Origin: Nymphaea colorata
Taxonomy: Eukaryota > Streptophyta > Magnoliopsida > Nymphaeales > Nymphaeaceae
Direction: 5' to 3'
Length of the DNA stretch: 64,000 nucleotides
Assembly: GCF_008831285.2 (NCBI RefSeq)
Contig: NC_045140.1
Coordinates: 12,458,505-12,522,504, forward strand
Shown piece after piece: positions 1-11,560 of the stretch. The notes beneath the pieces were generated by a model that ran no database searches, was not told where the DNA came from, and saw only the letters and a list, made by a program, of their open reading frames with translations. Position 1 is the stretch's first letter, and each line of letters opens with the position of its first letter. A program made the translations under genes and the position numbers.

Positions 1-467
1 TTTCTCAAAACATTTAGGGAAAAATGTTCTAACAATTAATGAAGTATAAAAATAACAGAAAATAATGAAAGGCTAGATTTCGAAGAGTTTTTTTGCAAAT
101 TGTAAAGAACTTCCATGAAATTGATGAATACAAAATGAGAACAGAAAAAACACTAAAACGTAAAGGAATATGTTTACGCTGACAAAAGAATTTTGTTGCA
201 ATAATGTCGTGATAACTCCATGCCCTTTGACGATGTTCTCAAGATATGAGGCATCTTTGTCCAGTGGCTTTAAAATGCCAATGGCATCAAGCTATTTGTA
301 AGATACGGAAACATCGATGGCTATGGTTAAACCAAAGATTTCTAATGGTGGAAGGTTTCGGAAATCGGAAGTAAAGATTGCTAGAGGAGGTTTCCTAGAA
401 AATCACAAGAAATGGTGAAGGAAATCTACATTTTGAACTATCGCTAGACGAGGAATTAAGTGAATAC

Positions 468-3400
468 CGAATTTTCTGCTTCCTTTGACTTCGATGTATC
501 CCTCCTTTGCCATCCTGTTCATCAGTTTCCGGACAGTAGCCTGGTTTGCCTCCCCTTCCAACTTGTTCTGCAGCTTGGCGACGGTGACATAGTCCAAAGG
601 AAGTGCATGATACAAAGCCTGCAATTAAGGAATACCGGGTATTTAATCAAGACATGAAATTCCATATAATTTGCACATATGTATATTTATTTTAAAGTTT
701 AAATTTTTAGATAAGCACCTTCATATACATCCGATCACCATCTCCTTCATTTTGGCTTGTCAGAGTATCATTTTCTGGAACATCCATTTCCTCCTTCACA
801 ACATTGAGGTCAACGTCTAGCTTCTGAACGAATACGTCAATCAGGGAACTCGTGCAGGAATTCTCTAGCTTCTTGAATAAGAAACGCATCAGGGAAGTCA
901 CGGTGGCATCTTACCTTTGCCCTTTTTATGGAGTAGATATCTTTCCCCGCACTTGTAAGAAGGCCTTCCTCTACAAGCTTGCTCACAATGGCTGAAAGTT
1001 TTAGCGTTGCCGTTCATTATAAGGGGGAAAAGGCTATACCCATGCATGATGCTAAGAGGACAGAGGTGAATTCCAGTTAGTATTAAGTTCCAGTCAATAG
1101 GTCTTTCTAACTAATGATATCCCACCGGCAATCTTGCAATTTCTCAAGTTGAGAAATGGCAGAACATATAATGGAATATCCACATTTGTAGAGTTTGCAA
1201 TCCAGCGGCAAGCCCTAAACTGCATACAGAATCTAGCAAACTAGAAAAGGAATGGAATTTGAGCCAGCCACAAGGTGGAATACCAGCAAATGGGAGGGAG
1301 TTAAGGCGTTAATGGGAGGAAAATTTAGAATTACGAAGCCTCCTAATGCTGTGTATTTTAGATGATTGAGGAAGGGGCAATAAATACAGACAATTCCCCC
1401 GACATACTTCTCAAACAATCTTTCTTTCAATTGAAATTGAATTACCTTCTATTAATACCTGAAATCAACAAAAGAAATAACATTCAAGGATTAGCAACTG
1501 TTAAGAAGATGTTTTAAGCTGAATTTGATACACGGAATCCTCTTACAACTGATATATCTGGAAAGTTCGATAGAATGTCAGGGAGATCAATAGTGTCTGT
1601 GTGCATTGAAATGATCCAATCCCTTATGCAAGCCAACTTTTCACTTTCATGTTCATCATCTTGTGTATCATCTGCACGCCACCAAATTCAGGCAATCACA
1701 GGACTATAAGATTCAAGAAGAACTATCCAGAGAAAACAAGGATTTAACCAAGTGGCTTCCTGCATTAGGACATTTAATTGTTCATTCATATCAGGCGGTT
1801 TGAATTGGCCGGCATTCGCCAATCAAAGCAGGGAATTTTGGCTTGGGTTCTGTGACCATCCAAATGGTCCATAACCAGGCAGCCGTGTTAACTAGGCCCC
1901 ATGAAATATATGAAAAACAATAATGTGGAAGACCTCAATATAGTTAGAAGGATGAAAATCGAGCTATCGATGAAAGCATAGATCTAGCAGAGCATTGATC
2001 AAGAAAGGATATTGGTGATGGCTTATCATCCAACTGAATAAGAGGGCAACTTGGCCATTTAGGATGTTTGTGCAAAGGTACCATCAGAGTGGCTGCTGTA
2101 ACCGGTATGCCAACATCATCCAAAATGAGGATAGGATGGTCACAGATATTGGATATATTGGTGATGGAAGCCACATAAAGGCCAGATAAACTGAGAAGTT
2201 CTTCAAGAAAAAATATCACTTTCAAATTGAGAATTCAGGGTTTTGTGTTTCATTTACCCTCATTGAAGGTGTCATCGATCCCACTGTTGTTCTTTTCCAG
2301 TTTATTCATACCTGTACTGAAGCTTGTCAATGCAGTCAAAGGTAGACCAGAAAAACAGCTAAAATGATAAGCTCAAAAAGAATTACCAGCCGGTGCCACA
2401 ATGTATTGACCATCCTGCATCAGACAAGCCAGGGGTAGTTATTGCAATTTATACAGCTAGTATTAATAGATTCTGATTTTATTTTGCTTTGCTTCCTCCC
2501 AAATAAATTATATCTAAAACAGCGAACTTTTTCACCTCTGACATGCTAACTGTTTGCGGTGGGATAATTCACAAAGCAAAAATGTGATCTACTGATCTTC
2601 CGTTCACAAGGTGTGAGCAAGTCCTCCCAAGACCATAAGAAAAGAATAAAAACACTATTGCCGCCCACATTTCCATCTATTTTAGGCAGGTTATCGAACA
2701 GAACATTTGATTTTAGCTAACGGAAAAAGAACAGGCTTACATCTGTGTCAGTGGAGGAAGAATCCTCACACCTCTGCTGCATGGAATCTGCACCCACGCT
2801 TACTTCATCTTCTTGAAGTTCATCATTCTCATCCTCACAAGGATCCAGGATGCTCTTGACCTGCGCACATGTAACAGAACTTAGGATCACAGGGCACCTA
2901 GATCACTAACCATTTCTCAGGATATATCCAGGAACCGACCTTGAGAGCCAAAACAAGATGCTTGCTGTCAACATTACCAACTTCCAACTTTAATGGCTTT
3001 TTTGCCCAATGACTATACCCTTCTTCTTCAGAGCAACTCCTAAAGAAGGGGGGCTCGTAATCAAGAGGCTGTGTGACAAGATCATCGACAGATTAAGAAA
3101 AATATACAAGCTGAAATTGCAGCACAAAAAGTAGAATCACTGATAAGCCTACCACATACCGTTATGTCATCATAGTAAAGGAGCTTCATCAAGATAGTAC
3201 GCTGAATTGAACATTAATATTTAGAAAATCAATAATTTGAGAGAAAGACGTTCTTATGTTTTAATTTTCTCGAAAAGAACTGGGAAACTAATCAAATTAC
3301 CTCTTCAGGCATCCGATCAAGAGTTCTCATCAACTGAATTAAGGTCCGCACCATCTTACAGGCTGAACTCCTGTGTAAACCACACGATCAGTCTAGTCAT

Positions 3401-5911
3401 TGTATCATAACTCTAGTCGAGTTGTCATCTGACTCTGATGTGTGCTGCGATCAAGTAATATATTTGAAGAAGAAAATTTTGCTATACCTCATCTGATTTG
3501 GAGTAACATCAGAAGGGCTTGTCTTGAACGCAGTTCCATGCTTCTTGATCCCATTACGATTTATGTTCATGGAGATTTCATCGCTGTCTGAATTTGTGTA
3601 ACTGAAAGAAACTGCAAGCATTGTCCATTGTTAATCAAAAATCATCCAGAAGTACAGAGGAAGTGAAAAGCTGTTGAAGAACAGGCAAATCAGACAACAC
3701 ATAAACTGGACCGTGGACATGCACACAGATTTTCTTTCCAGCAGACTCTGGAAGTGGAGTTCTGGTTCCAGATTGCTGAAGTTTCAGCAATCTGGAACCT
3801 ACTGAACAGACCATTGCCTGCCCGCCATTCATTATCTCTCGGATAGAAATGCGTTGTAAATAATGGTCGTTCATATTCAAGTTAGTTCCTAGTAAACCTT
3901 TATAATTCAGGTTTCCAGCTTACATGTGTATTCTTCAATCATAGGACCCTCAAGTTTTTCACAGATGCAGAAAAGCAGCGTCTTCAGGTACTTTTTCTGC
4001 AATGCATCATAAACGCCTACATACGTAAAGAATATGAGTTACAAAATCATTCAGTTTCAACAGAAAAAAAAATTTCAAGGAAAAATAAATGACTGCTTTG
4101 GTGATGCCTTTCTACCTTTCTCCATCCAATCAATTAGCCTTCTTGATTCAGCGTCCATAGGCATAAGTTTCTTAATCTTCATTTCTGTTACAAAAATGCC
4201 AAAAGTTGTAAGTGAAAATGCAAGCAACAATGAGTTTCCGTTGACATGTACTTGCAAGAGATTGTATCACCGACAGTTCTGACCTAATGCTGGGACGGAC
4301 TTGTCATTGAAATATTTCTCAGGAAACAGACCTCTGATGTAGCTGATGTTGAATATTGCGATACGTAGAAGGTTTCTTGTCTGTGGAAAAAAGTATGTCA
4401 AGAAAGAATTATGGCCAACAATTACCATATGAAACTAGAACGAAATAATAATGTCTAAAACCTTAATGAGCCAAAGATGTGTCATGAAATCAAGATGATT
4501 AAAAAGTCTTAAGGAAAAAGTGGCCAGCATTTCAGCTAAAAATTACCTACTTGATCTCAAAAATCAAAGTGTGGTTTATTTAATAAAGTCTACATAAAGA
4601 TCGCTCACCTTTAGCTATCTGTGGCAGTTAGTTCCCACCCGTGCACTAGAAATGCATGGAGGCATACACAGATACGTGTTCGCATACGTGCAGATACATA
4701 TATATACGCGCACACACACAGAGAGAAACAGAGAGAGAAAGAGAGAGAATCAATAGTTTATTTATGGACAGAATTTGGTAGAAGCTTAAGGAGCCAGAAT
4801 TTTTACCTTCTGAATGTCCACTTAAGGACCTTCAGAAGATAAAATTTCTAATTTTCTAGACGAGTTCATGGCTTAGTGCAAACTGCAAAATAAGCCACTG
4901 AGAGTTAATAACGTATTTTAGTTGCTGTAGACTCGCCTGTAGACTCGCGGGAATCCTTTAGAAGATAAAAGTTGTGGACGAACTTTACCCGTAAACAAGT
5001 CATAGTGAGAAAACTTTTTCCTGCGAAGACTAGGAGGTTCAACTCACAGGGTTCCTCGAATGAATCAATGATGATCAAAAAATGGCTTACTCGTAATATT
5101 TTTCTTTTCTGAATGATGATCAATGAATGACTTATTCAAATTTCTCGCCACACTTTCAGATTGACACATGATCTACTTGGATCATCACACAAAATTAAGT
5201 TTGCCTGACGATCAGACTCAGGAACAATCTTCAGATTCAAAATACAGAAATATATTTGCCACAACTAATCGAGTTGAGATTTTGACTATTTAATAAAAAA
5301 TGGATGTCTGGAAATGCTATCTAAGTAAGAATAAAGAATAGACATTGAAATTTGAGAATCATCACATGTCTGCTTTTATAATGACGTTTACTAGAATATC
5401 AGCTACACTGCCTACGGTTGTTTTAACTATATACGGTTGCACATCACGAGTGCGCCTCATAAGGTTTAATCAGAATGTCAGTTAAATTGTCCAACAGTTT
5501 TTACTATTGTAGACTTGCGCGCCACTAATGCTGCTCAGCTCGCCCTGAATCGCCTAGATTCAAGCAACTAGGCACTGTATAACGACAAAAAGGACTATCC
5601 AATCCTGATCATTCAGTATTACCACTAGGACACTTGAATTTTAGCCTGTCATGAGCGGCGGATGGATACGCATGATCAGTTCCGAAGCATTCAATTTATT
5701 TAAGGTAACTCATGAACCAATCCAAATTGTCACTACCTGGCGATCAAAGCTTGATTCGCCATATATGACCTGAAGATAGGTAGAATTAGTGTGGATGGAG
5801 CGATTCTCACCAGAAGAAGCGAATCCTGCTCGGTGATTTCCGCTTCTTTCTGCTTTTGAGCCACGACCTGCAGCAGACCAGGATATAGACCGTCACTTTC
5901 TCACACACACA

Positions 5912-5955
<44 letters not shown>

Positions 5956-5960
5956 ACCAT
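468..5960 (-). CDS. ASY1: ASY1/PAIR2 meiotic HORMA-domain protein (3' end missing)
   Basis: Meiotic chromosome-axis protein, the plant counterpart of Hop1/HORMAD, needed for homologue synapsis and interhomologue recombination. Exons read on the minus strand, in transcript order: 5960-5958 (ATG only), 5867-5811, 4380-4284, 4184-4116, 4016-3924, 3611-3488, 3370-3301, 3201-3160, 3068-2940, 2860-2741, 2414-2387, 2311-2258, 1671-1547, 1458-1446, 991-915, 823-719, 618-468. All junctions are GT-AG and the frame stays open for 452 codons plus one base. Residues about 15-228 are the HORMA domain, with conserved stretches such as [38 protein letters not shown] and MKLLYYDD. An acidic linker follows (229 to about 295). 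The C-terminal SWIRM-like/winged-helix part follows, including [16 protein letters not shown] and [15 protein letters not shown]. Arabidopsis ASY1 is about 596 residues, so roughly 140 C-terminal residues, including the usual closure-motif region, are not seen. No convincing next exon was found in 1-467, and it may lie off the window. Confidence 0.95.
1446..1458 (-). other. ASY1: ASY1 13-nt microexon
   Basis: Between exon 1671-1547 (ends D-I-S-V) and exon 991-915 (starts A-I-V-S-K-L after one shared base), a 13-base segment is bounded by TTGATTTCAG and GTAATTC. It supplies V-L-I-E plus the first base of the Ala codon. Without it the two neighbours do not join in frame, and with it the reading matches the Arabidopsis order DISIVLSEEI. 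Confidence 0.85.
3764..3799. repeat. Perfect intronic hairpin (17-bp arms, 2-bp loop)
   Basis: GGTTCCAGATTGCTGAA is followed by GT and then its exact reverse complement. It lies in the ASY1 intron between exons 4016-3924 and 3611-3488. It is not a recognised microRNA precursor (arms too short) and not a splice element known to me. It may be the relic of a small foldback insertion. Confidence 0.7.
4383..5810 (-). other. Large ASY1 intron 2, nothing coding seen
   Basis: About 1.4 kb of AT-rich intron. It contains a CA/GA-rich stretch near 4,700-4,755 and a loose internal duplication of roughly 65-75 bp near 5,390-5,535. No conserved frame or RNA gene was recognised. Confidence 0.7.
5868..5957 (-). 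other. ASY1 intron 1 (90 bp) filled with GA/CT and CA/GT repeats
   Basis: This GT-AG intron separates the start codon from the rest of the frame. About half of it is a (CT)n run followed by a (GT)n run on the gene strand (plus-strand GA tract about 5916-5952 and CA tract about 5902-5914). The length of this microsatellite changes intron size without changing the protein. Confidence 0.75.
5958..5960 (-). other. ASY1: ASY1 coding exon 1: start codon only
   Basis: The frame of exon 2 ([15 protein letters not shown]) has no upstream ATG before a stop. Its first base follows a TCTGCTGCAG acceptor. Ninety bases upstream an ATG is followed directly by GTGATCT, a usable donor. Joining the two gives M-V-V-A-Q-K, the N-terminus expected for ASY1/PAIR2. 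The initiator ATG is therefore the last three bases of an otherwise untranslated exon. Confidence 0.8.
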
Positions 5961-6063
5961 TTTCTCTGGAGAGAAGGCGGCAGCGGAGAGACGATTTCGG
6001 TCGTCAAAAGCGCGCGAGAGGAAATTTTGAAATGCCGGTAACGAGGGTGGGGCGGTTGGACCT

Positions 6064-6076
6064 CTACTTATAGACC
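6064..6076 (-). promoter_or_regulatory. TATA box of the ASY1-like gene
   Basis: On the minus strand the sequence GGTCTATAAGTAGAGG lies about 105-115 bases upstream of the proposed ATG. A TATA element here would put the transcript start near 6035 and give a 5' leader of about 75 nt. Position and motif only; there are no transcript data. Confidence 0.5.
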
Positions 6077-6839
6077 TCTTAGCCAATTTAACTGCGGTTA
6101 AGTGCGGCAACAAGCCAATAACTTACTTGTGTTGAGTCCTTTAACTTGGGTTAAGTAAAATATATCACCCACGCAAGTGATCCCAAGATGCTTATAAAGC
6201 AGTACCGCCAGTCTCATTATTCACATCCGTTTCAGCCGGCCAGTACACCGTATCACCGGCCCATATCGGACTATTTTTCATTTTTTTCGTGTACTAACAT
6301 TAATGAATAAATATATTAAAATATTTAAACGATAAAAAGAATGTATGACGTTGCAACATCTCTATCAGCCAAAACCAATTCTAATTTGTAACTGATAATG
6401 ATACGATGCGCATAAGCCCACGCCAGGACAAGATTACAAGAGTGCAATCATGTACGGGAGCGCCACTTTTGCTTTATCACCGTTAGTCGTTTCGGATGAG
6501 AGAGAGAGAGGACTGCTCGGACAAGAGCCCAAGCTTCCCTCAGTCACTAGCCTACTGGCCACCTATCGGTCTCTGGCCTATGCTGGCGTGCCAATGTCTC
6601 TCAAAGGTCGATTGACTGATAGCCATATAATTGAACACAACGGACAGGACATCCTATCTGGTGTTATATGTCTACTTATATGATTCATCCCTATTTATAC
6701 TGTCTGTCTATTCGTCTTGTTCAACATTTGTTTTTTATTCTATTCGTTTTGTCTTTTTTTTATTTGTTTCTTTATAGTATGTGGTTTCTTCATGAGAATA
6801 CTCAAATGAAGTGTTTGAATAGTCAAAGATGAAACAATA

Positions 6840-6962
<123 letters not shown>

Positions 6963-8173
6963 AAAATACTTTTAACTCATAAACAAATAGCTTTTGCTAT
7001 TTATACAAAATCAATTGCAATGTTCATGAAGCATGAATAGTCTTCTGTGGTACATTACTTCAAGCTTTACTTCTAAGAACTGCTTTGTCAACCATTTCTT
7101 AATCAACAATGTTGCTATCAACTTCTAGCTTTTAAAATGTGCTGCTTGTCCATGATTAGTCATGCTTTAGTTGAACATCTTTTTACAAAAAGCCTGATCA
7201 TCCACAATACACATCTGAGCAAAGCCAGGAAAAAATATGCATTAAACATAGGTCCAGCCCATCTTATTCACTTATGATCAGCTACTGTTGGCAAACCAAA
7301 AAAAAAACATTATTTGTTTTAAACAATGAAAAGTACGTTTGCATCATATTAAAAAAAATGAACAAAAAAAGCAATTTAAGCATAACACCTGAAATAAATA
7401 TCTACTAGCACAAGCATGGTAGAGAACTATAGAAGTAGGGAAGCCAAGTAATAAATTACAACCCAACAAAAGCAAGCCCAAAATTTTGATGAGAGAAAGA
7501 AATTTGGTAATTTTGCATGGATATCAAGTGTCAGACCTAATTGACATCCATGAGCTCAAGAACTGATTTTGAAGTAGCTAGCACGTTCAAGCAAAAAATG
7601 AATATAGCTTTTACACAAAATCGCCAATTGAAAGTCCAATGCTTATATATCCTAAAAATAACAATGGTGATTGGCAATAGGAGGGGGAGGATAGAAGTAT
7701 TTACTTTGAGACCATCCAAACCTTCTTTAGAATATTAAAATGAATCATTCATTTTAAGAGAGATGAACATTTAGAACCTCTTTGAAAGGACATGAATGCA
7801 ATAATTTATTTTTCAAGTTATTTAATGAAACATATGATAAGGCTTAAACTAGAGAAATTTATGATCTACATATACACTAGGCAAGACTGTTCTATAGGCG
7901 CCAAACGTCGGTGTTGTTCATCTAGTATGAAAGGAATCAGAGAAGACAACCAACATGAATGGATGACTAGGAGTTCAGTAAGGTCGGTTGATCATCACTT
8001 TATTCCTTAAATTGCACCTTTGATGACATGTTCAACCTGCATTTTGTTCTCTTTCCAAAAGAACAAGTTTTATTATGAGAATTGTTTCCATTGAACAAGA
8101 TGATTTGCTTTTCCAACTACTAACAAGCTGGTATTTCGCTCTCTATGAATGACATGCAATTGATTGTTTTGTC

Positions 8174-8236
8174 AAGAGTTCTACTCCAACAGATTTGATT
8201 ATTAGAGTGCACAGTGTTGCCTTTCATGTTCACAAG
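8174..8236 (+). pseudogene. Possible relic of a BTB/POZ (NPH3-type) exon
   Basis: Twenty-one codons ending at a GTAAAT donor read K-S-S-T-P-T-D-L-I-I-R-V-H-S-V-A-F-H-V-H-K. Plant NPH3-family proteins begin their BTB domain with a similar S-D-(I/V)-x-(I/V)-x-V-x-x-x-x-F-x-L-H-K block, often near an exon end. No other exon of such a gene was found nearby and the preceding frame is broken, so if real this is an isolated fragment. The match is short and could be chance. Confidence 0.25.
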
Positions 8237-9899
8237 GTAAATGTACGTTAGGAGGCGTCATTCTCTTCAACAAGAAGAAGGTAATAGTAAAACTCAAGGC
8301 CATGCATTATTCTTCTTGTCTGCTTTTGTAGATTCTTTTGAAAACTATAGTAACAGAGAAACTCCACATGGTATGACCACCGAACACAGCAGAAATAATA
8401 AAGCATGAAAAAATTGAAGTAAAAATCTTGCTGGCTTTGAAAAACTGGCTAGTCCCTAATTAACTAAACCTAAAAGAATCCTCTGTAAACAAAAATGAGA
8501 CAGAAGCTAAGTTAAATGACAGACACTGAAAAAAAATAAACGCAAATATAAACAAGGTAGGCAAACCATACAAAATAGCAAAACTCACATTGCTTTCAAT
8601 AAAAATAGTGGACAAAGCACACGCACCATAAACGACTTGAGGCGGCACTTTTGCACTGACAATCAGCTAATCAATCGCTCTTAAAAATAGATTAAAATCA
8701 ATCGGAGAAGAACAATCAAAAGACTCCAAACAGTTCAAAGAATCTCTTTCTAGTTGCTCTGGAACAATTAGGAGATTCTCTGGATTTGTAGCCCTGGATA
8801 TGCCTCACTTCTTCTAGCCTGCCCTAAACACCTCATTGGGAGGATGGAGATTGAAAGAAGAAGATGCATGAACATAGATGGTGTAGAGCAGCCAGACTTG
8901 CTAATCACCGTAAGCAGCAGGAGATGGGTGAGAAATCCAGGTACTGAGAGAGGAAGAAAGAGTGCAAATGGCGATCGATCGCTGGACTTGCGACTCATGG
9001 TGAGTGGTGGGAGAGATGGACTTCGTCTCCATAGCATGAATGATGAGCAGTGTGCAAGCGACTCATGGTGAGAGAGAGAGAGAGAGAGAGGAGTAAGAGA
9101 GACGAGTATCGAGAAAGGAAAGCCAAAGCAAGCTTTAGCGTCAGTTCTGTGGTTAACCACTAGATAGTGCAGGAGGACAGAGAAATATATACCCCTGTCC
9201 TAGTGTCTGCTCTATTCCACGAACAATGTTTGATGCACATTTTAATAAATAAAACGTGTGTGTTCCATTGCCATCAGTCCAATGCGATCAATGTCTCAGG
9301 GGATGTCATCATCGGGTCTATTAGTCATTTACTTGATTGATTGAAATGATAATTTGGTCATCCAAGTACTTGTGATTTTGTGATCGGTTCCCCACATCCA
9401 CTAATGGCTGGTAAGTTAGCTTTTAGCTGACTATACGAGTATCATCCTTTTAGGCAAGTTGAAGCTATACATGTATAATACGGCATGGGAGAACTAAAAC
9501 CAAGTCATAGATTTCCGTGTGTTGCCTGGCAGTATTGCGGATCTAGTTTGTCTATGATGGCAATGTACTGAAGAGAGTGCATTACTAACCCTGATGAAAG
9601 ACACTTGTGGTTAGGCGACAAAAATAGGAAAAACCTCTTAAATCAATAAAACTATAGTTGTTGTCGCTCGGGTTCAGCGTAAGCTTCATTTCGAGTTCAG
9701 CGTAAGCTTTATTTCTAACTAGTTTTTTCACGGGGGGGAAATCTTTATAGTGCGATTAGGACTATGAAGGGAGATACAGCATTTGTGGATTTTCTTCAAA
9801 TCCATTCTCCACACGCAATTGATAAATCTATCTTGCTTTTTCTAAGGGCCGAGCCTAATTGTTTTTAAAAAATCAGATACGATAAGCAATTTAACATCC

Positions 9900-11560
9900 A
9901 AACATCTTAACCAGTATATCTGAATCTGAACTGTGAGTTGTTATCCGAATCTGAACCATGAGTTGATATTCGAATCTAAACTGTGAGAGCTGACAGATTG
10001 ATATCCTGTAACTAAATATCTGAATGAGAACTTGAGTTGGTGTCCTTAGGCTTTGAACTTGCAACCTATGGCAATAGTGAAATCTTTGGGTAAAAGGTTT
10101 AGTCAAAAAAAACTAACTTAAAGTCATGAAATAAAAAGAATATTAATTATATATGAAGGTATAATATGATTAAGAGCTAATGGTTTCCATAAAGTTGCAT
10201 ATAATAATAGTACTATAGTTACCACATATGCCATTTAATTTAAAGTATTTAAAACTATATCATATAAAACAAATTAATTAATAATTAATATTGTGTTTAA
10301 TTAAATGTTTTTCTGTAAACAAGCAAACTATTATAGTTAAGACATCAACTAAGCAGGATATCTTAAATAATGTATTTATTTAATTTAAAAAAATAAAGAA
10401 AACTTCAATCAAAAAATTTCAATAGAATGGCCATTTTTAAAAATATGAAAACTAATCGCAACTAAATATATTTAATATGAAAAAATTGTTGAACTCATAA
10501 AAAAATTATTTATCAAATTATCAATTACTTATTTAATCAATCAAGTAAATTATTTTGTATAATCATATAATTTATCCAAAAGTCTTATGTGTTTGATATA
10601 TAACACATAATTCACAAATTTTAAAACAAAGACCTTTATTTAATAGAAAAACAACAAATTGTTTAATTTAATAAATTATTTGATATTTGATTTGATTAAA
10701 TAATACAATTTTATGTAAAAAAAACACCTATTGTAAAAAAATAAGAGAATTAGCCCAAAGAGTTAGTGATGATGTACAGCGAATGAAAGTTTGACATCAT
10801 TGAACACACTTTTTATGGATGTAACACAAACTATTTCAATTAACTAAATAAAATTAAAAAACTATTAAATAATATTTTTTAAAATAAAAAATAATATGGA
10901 TCACTTGATTTAATAATTCTCAATAAGTCATCATCATGAAATAATAGTTTACTCTATTAAAATATGTTATTATTTAAAAATTGACAAATCAATGTTTAAT
11001 TTGTACAGTTAGTATGGAAAAAGTTTGAAAAGTCAGGCAAATAATTTGTAGAAAAAATGTACAAACCATATGAAAAAATCGTGAAAAAAAATGTAAAAAC
11101 AATATGATAACTTGTTTATTGAGAAAGTTATTTGTCTAATTACTCAAACATATTATTTGCTGAAACATGCAATGTCATAAAAAATTTATTTAGTTGATAA
11201 ACTAGTTGTTTTAGATAAGTATATAAGTGTTTTAGATAAGTTTTTTAAAAACAAAGAATCGATGAAAATAATTCAAAACTTTTGAATCAAGAATTAAACC
11301 CATGTTTTATTCAATGAGTTATTTGATTAATAAATCAATGCAACAAATTTTAATTAATTTTAAAACATAAGCAACTATTTAGCAAGTTAACAAAAAATAA
11401 GTAAAAAAATAGACAATGTCTTATTATAACTATTTAATTAAACTATGTTATGCAATCAATGTGTGCATTTTTATTAATTAATATTTAGTAATTAAATAAA
11501 AAAATTAACACAGTAAAGATTTTTAAGAGATGATGGGGTTAAATTAGGGTTGAGGACAAG
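9900..11560. other. Extremely AT-rich intergenic block
   Basis: Dense runs of TTAATTAA-, ATTTAATT- and AAATAAAT-type words with very little GC and no supported coding frame. It ends abruptly at about 11,560, where a GC-richer stretch begins. Such blocks can act as matrix-attachment regions or be decayed repeats; the sequence does not decide which. Confidence 0.6.

Noticed and set aside
1944-2225. 93-codon minus-strand frame within the ASY1 gene
   Set aside because: It lies in the intron between two well-supported exons (2258 and 1671), does not fit the ASY1 frame, and no family was recognised.
3635-3880. 81-codon minus-strand frame in an ASY1 intron
   Set aside because: It overlaps the perfect hairpin, lies between the GT and AG of a clear intron, and is not conserved ASY1 sequence.
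8768-9160. 130-codon minus-strand frame
   Set aside because: Leu/Ser-rich translation of CT-rich sequence and a (GA)n tract, with an overlapping frame on the other strand and no motif.
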